Shown here: piece after piece, positions 21,127 to 23,362 of the stretch
Numbering within the stretch: position 1 is the first letter of the stretch
How the letters are laid out: the number at the start of each line of letters is the position of its first letter
DNA from: DAOOVD01 sp035369845
GTDB lineage: Bacteria > Bacillota > Desulfotomaculia > Desulfotomaculales > Pelotomaculaceae
Direction: 5' to 3'
NCBI GenBank assembly: GCA_035369845.1
Contig: DAOOVD010000039.1
Location: 1-23,362 of the forward strand
DNA length: 23,362 nucleotides
Position numbers and translations under genes: made by a program
Notes under the pieces: generated by a model
The model's database searches: none
Told to the model about the DNA's origin: nothing
Seen by the model: the letters and a program-made list of their open reading frames with translations, nothing else

Positions 21127-23362
21127 ATGTCGGGGTACTTTGCGCTGGTACTGCATGCACACCTGCCCTACATACGTCATCCGGAGGAACCGGGAATCCT
21201 CGAGGAGCGCTGGCTTTTTGAGGCTATGACGGAATGTTACATACCCCTTGTCAGGGTTTTTGGGAAACTGGTTAAGGAAGGGCTGGGTTTCTCCCTGACT
21301 TTTTCCCTTTCACCCCCTCTCATATCGATGCTGAACGATACACTCCTGCAGGAACGTTACCTTCGCCACCTGAAAAAAATGATCCGGCTTGCTGAATCCG
21401 AGGTTGAAAGAAATGATAGAAACCCGGTATTCCGTGAACTGGCGGAAATGTATGTCAACAACCTGAATGAAGCGCGCCGTTCTTTTGAAGACGACTACGG
21501 CGGGAACCTTCTCCTTCCCATACAAAGCCTTCAGGCGCACGGAGTGCTGGAGGTAATTACCACGTGCGCAACCCACGGGTACCTGCCCCTGATGTTAACC
21601 AGGGAGGCCAGAAGGGCGCAGGTTCAGATTGCCGTAGAGCAGTACAGCAGCTTCTTCGGCAGGCCGCCGGCAGGCCTGTGGCTGCCGGAGTGCGGATACG
21701 TACCGGGAGTGGACGAGATTTTGAAAGAGTTCGGCATCAGGTATTTTTTTGCGGAAACTCACGGTATTATGCTGGCTGACCCGCCGCCGCGCTATGGCGT
21801 ATACACCCCGGTGTACTGCCGTTCGGGCGTGGCCGCCTTCGGCAGGGATCCGGAGAGTTCCAGGCAGGTATGGGACCGCCATGCGGGTTATCCGGGGAAT
21901 CCCTGTTACCGGGAATTTTACCGTGATATAGGTTATGACCTGGATTTGGATTACCTTGCGCCGTACCTGCCCGGCGGCAATATACGTTGCGACACCGGTC
22001 TCAAATACTACCGGATTACCGGACAGGGAAGCCACAAAGAGCCCTACCGGCCGGAAACCGCCGAACGGCAGGCGATGGAGGACGCAAAGAATTTTGCCCA
22101 TTACCGGGGAGTACAGCTTAAGCATTTGGCCGGTCAAATGGACAGGAAGCCGGTTGTGGTCGCTCCCTACGATGCGGAACTGTTCGGCCACTGGTGGTAT
22201 GAAGGACCGCGATGGATTGAGCATTTATGCAGAACGCTGGCCTCGGGGGAGGACGGCGTAATGATGGTTACTCCGGCTGAGTACCTCGGTGAATACATTG
22301 ACAACCAGGTTGTCGACCTTGACGCCTCCAGTTGGGGTGAGGGGGGGTACAATCAGGTCTGGCTGAATCCCAGTAATGACTGGATTTACAGGCACCTGCA
22401 CCGGGCTGAAACGACGCTGATAGACCTGGCCGATCTTTACCCCAATGCTGAAGGCCCTGTAAAAAGGGTGCTCAATCAGGCTGCCCGGGAGCTTCTTCTC
22501 GCCCAGAGCAGCGACTGGGCCTTCATCATCAAGACCGGCACGGCCGTCCAGTATGCGGTGCAGCGCATCAGCGACCATATCGGCAGGTTCAATTCCCTTG
22601 TATCAGAGTTGCCGTCGGTCGACGGGGAGGTGCTGACGGAGGCCGAAAGAAACGACAATATTTTTCCGGATATAGACTACAACATTTACAGCCGTCACTA
22701 CCGCCTGAAAAAGAGCGTCCGGACGGCAGGCAGAAGGGAAGGCAAACCGTTTAAGATATTGATGCTGTCCTGGGAGTTTCCGCCCAGGACCGTCGGCGGA
22801 CTGGCCAGGCACGTATACGATCTCACCAGGGCGATGGCCCGGCTCGGTGAAGTCGTGCACGTGATCAGCTGTCCCGTCCCGGGGGTGAATCATTACCAAC
22901 AGGTCGGCGGTGTACACGTTCACAGGGTGGATCAGTCCAAACTCACCTCGCCGGATTTTTTGGAGTGGGTAAACCAGCTTAACGCTTCCATGACGGAATT
23001 GGCGAGCGGTCTTATGCTGCAGGAATCCTTCGACCTGATACACGCCCACGACTGGCTGGTGGGAAACGCGGCAGGGGAACTGCGCGAAAGGTTCGGCCTT
23101 TCCCTTGCGGTTACCGTTCACGCTACGGAATACGGGCGCAACAGGGGGCTGCACAACGATCTCCAGCGCAGCATTCACAGCCTGGAAAAACGGCTGACGG
23201 CGCTGGCGGATACTGTAATTTGCTGCAGCCGCTACATGGCGGCGGAGGTGACCGGACTGTTCGACGTTTCTCCCGACAAGGTGAACGTCATACCAAACGG
23301 GGTTGACCCGTCAAGTCTCGGTGCGCCGAGGCAGTTGGTGCCCGGCGAGAAGAACCCCCGCG
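21127..23362 (+). CDS. GH57 glycogen branching enzyme fused to a GT4/5-type glycosyltransferase, 3' end missing
   Basis: The gene has at least 745 residues and is open at the window end. ATG 21127 has GGGGGAG about 6 bases upstream. Residues 1 to about 530 are a GH57/DUF1957 domain. HAHLPY is the first conserved region, E188 in LWLPECGY is the expected nucleophile, D349 in PYDAELFGHWWYEGP is the expected acid, and SSWGEGG follows. This is the 1,4-alpha-glucan branching enzyme type. From about residue 541, KILMLSWEFPPRTVGGLARHV begins a GT-B glycosyltransferase resembling glycogen synthase. It continues with IHAHDWLVG, VHATEYGRNR and VNVIPNGVD before the sequence stops. The frame is uninterrupted across the junction, so one polypeptide should both branch and elongate glucan. 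The domain calls are secure; glycogen as product is inferred. Confidence 0.92.
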   Translation, partial: MSGYFALVLHAHLPYIRHPEEPGILEERWLFEAMTECYIPLVRVFGKLVKEGLGFSLTFSLSPPLISMLNDTLLQERYLRHLKKMIRLAESEVERNDRNPVFRELAEMYVNNLNEARRSFEDDYGGNLLLPIQSLQAHGVLEVITTCATHGYLPLMLTREARRAQVQIAVEQYSSFFGRPPAGLWLPECGYVPGVDEILKEFGIRYFFAETHGIMLADPPPRYGVYTPVYCRSGVAAFGRDPESSRQVWDRHAGYPGNPCYREFYRDIGYDLDLDYLAPYLPGGNIRCDTGLKYYRITGQGSHKEPYRPETAERQAMEDAKNFAHYRGVQLKHLAGQMDRKPVVVAPYDAELFGHWWYEGPRWIEHLCRTLASGEDGVMMVTPAEYLGEYIDNQVVDLDASSWGEGGYNQVWLNPSNDWIYRHLHRAETTLIDLADLYPNAEGPVKRVLNQAARELLLAQSSDWAFIIKTGTAVQYAVQRISDHIGRFNSLVSELPSVDGEVLTEAERNDNIFPDIDYNIYSRHYRLKKSVRTAGRREGKPFKILMLSWEFPPRTVGGLARHVYDLTRAMARLGEVVHVISCPVPGVNHYQQVGGVHVHRVDQSKLTSPDFLEWVNQLNASMTELASGLMLQESFDLIHAHDWLVGNAAGELRERFGLSLAVTVHATEYGRNRGLHNDLQRSIHSLEKRLTALADTVICCSRYMAAEVTGLFDVSPDKVNVIPNGVDPSSLGAPRQLVPGEKNPR

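Noticed and set aside
1..23362. CRISPR arrays, insertion sequences or transposases
   Set aside because: No regularly spaced direct repeats, terminal inverted repeats with a transposase, or cas-like genes were seen on either strand.

Overview
The window looks like the chromosome of an anaerobic, Gram-positive Clostridia member of the Desulfotomaculum/Pelotomaculum type (Peptococcaceae-like). This is inferred from gene content, not from a database match. The supporting features are copper-amine-oxidase-type stalk domains, the BhlA-like holin, a Bacillus-type Fur, FeoAB, a GlcD/GlcF pair, strong AGGAGG-type ribosome sites and frequent GTG/TTG starts. Taxonomy below the order level is a guess.

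Bases 1 to about 5860 are the right end of a prophage. In order they hold the 3' part of a modular tail-fibre gene, a small coiled-coil gene, a secreted stalk-domain gene on the opposite strand with its own promoter (a likely lysogenic-conversion 'moron'), and a lysis cassette: BhlA-type holin, zinc amidase carrying half a stalk domain, and a second holin-like membrane protein. Three intrinsic terminators in a row close the lysis operon. A divergent pair of small Cro/CI-type HTH genes follows, and then a tRNA-Leu(UAA) whose 3' end faces the prophage, so this tRNA is the likely attachment site.

Bases 6000 to 10250 are host genes: a hypothetical protein (-), then a rightward run of a thioredoxin-reductase/AhpF-like flavoprotein, an HtrA serine protease and a YkgJ-type cysteine-cluster protein, ended by a strong terminator. 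A 390-bp spacer follows with a textbook sigma-54 (-24/-12) promoter, a long leader with a repeated element, and a previously easy-to-miss 49-codon gene.

Bases 10254 to 15600 read leftward as one probable operon from a promoter at about 15554-15582: MFS transporter, NodB deacetylase with a YkoP-like C-terminal region, and a GlcD (FAD)/GlcF (Fe-S) 2-hydroxyacid dehydrogenase pair. Upstream is a 47-codon leftward gene with its own terminator.

Bases 15820 to 21050 form an iron and envelope block. Interleaved divergent promoters with a Fur-box-like sequence control feoA-feoB to the right and the 47-codon gene to the left. A penicillin-binding D,D-carboxypeptidase (own promoter), a Na/Pi cotransporter-like gene (-) and a fur gene with a near-consensus promoter follow. 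The window ends inside a gene that fuses a GH57 glycogen branching enzyme to a GT4/5-type glycosyltransferase.
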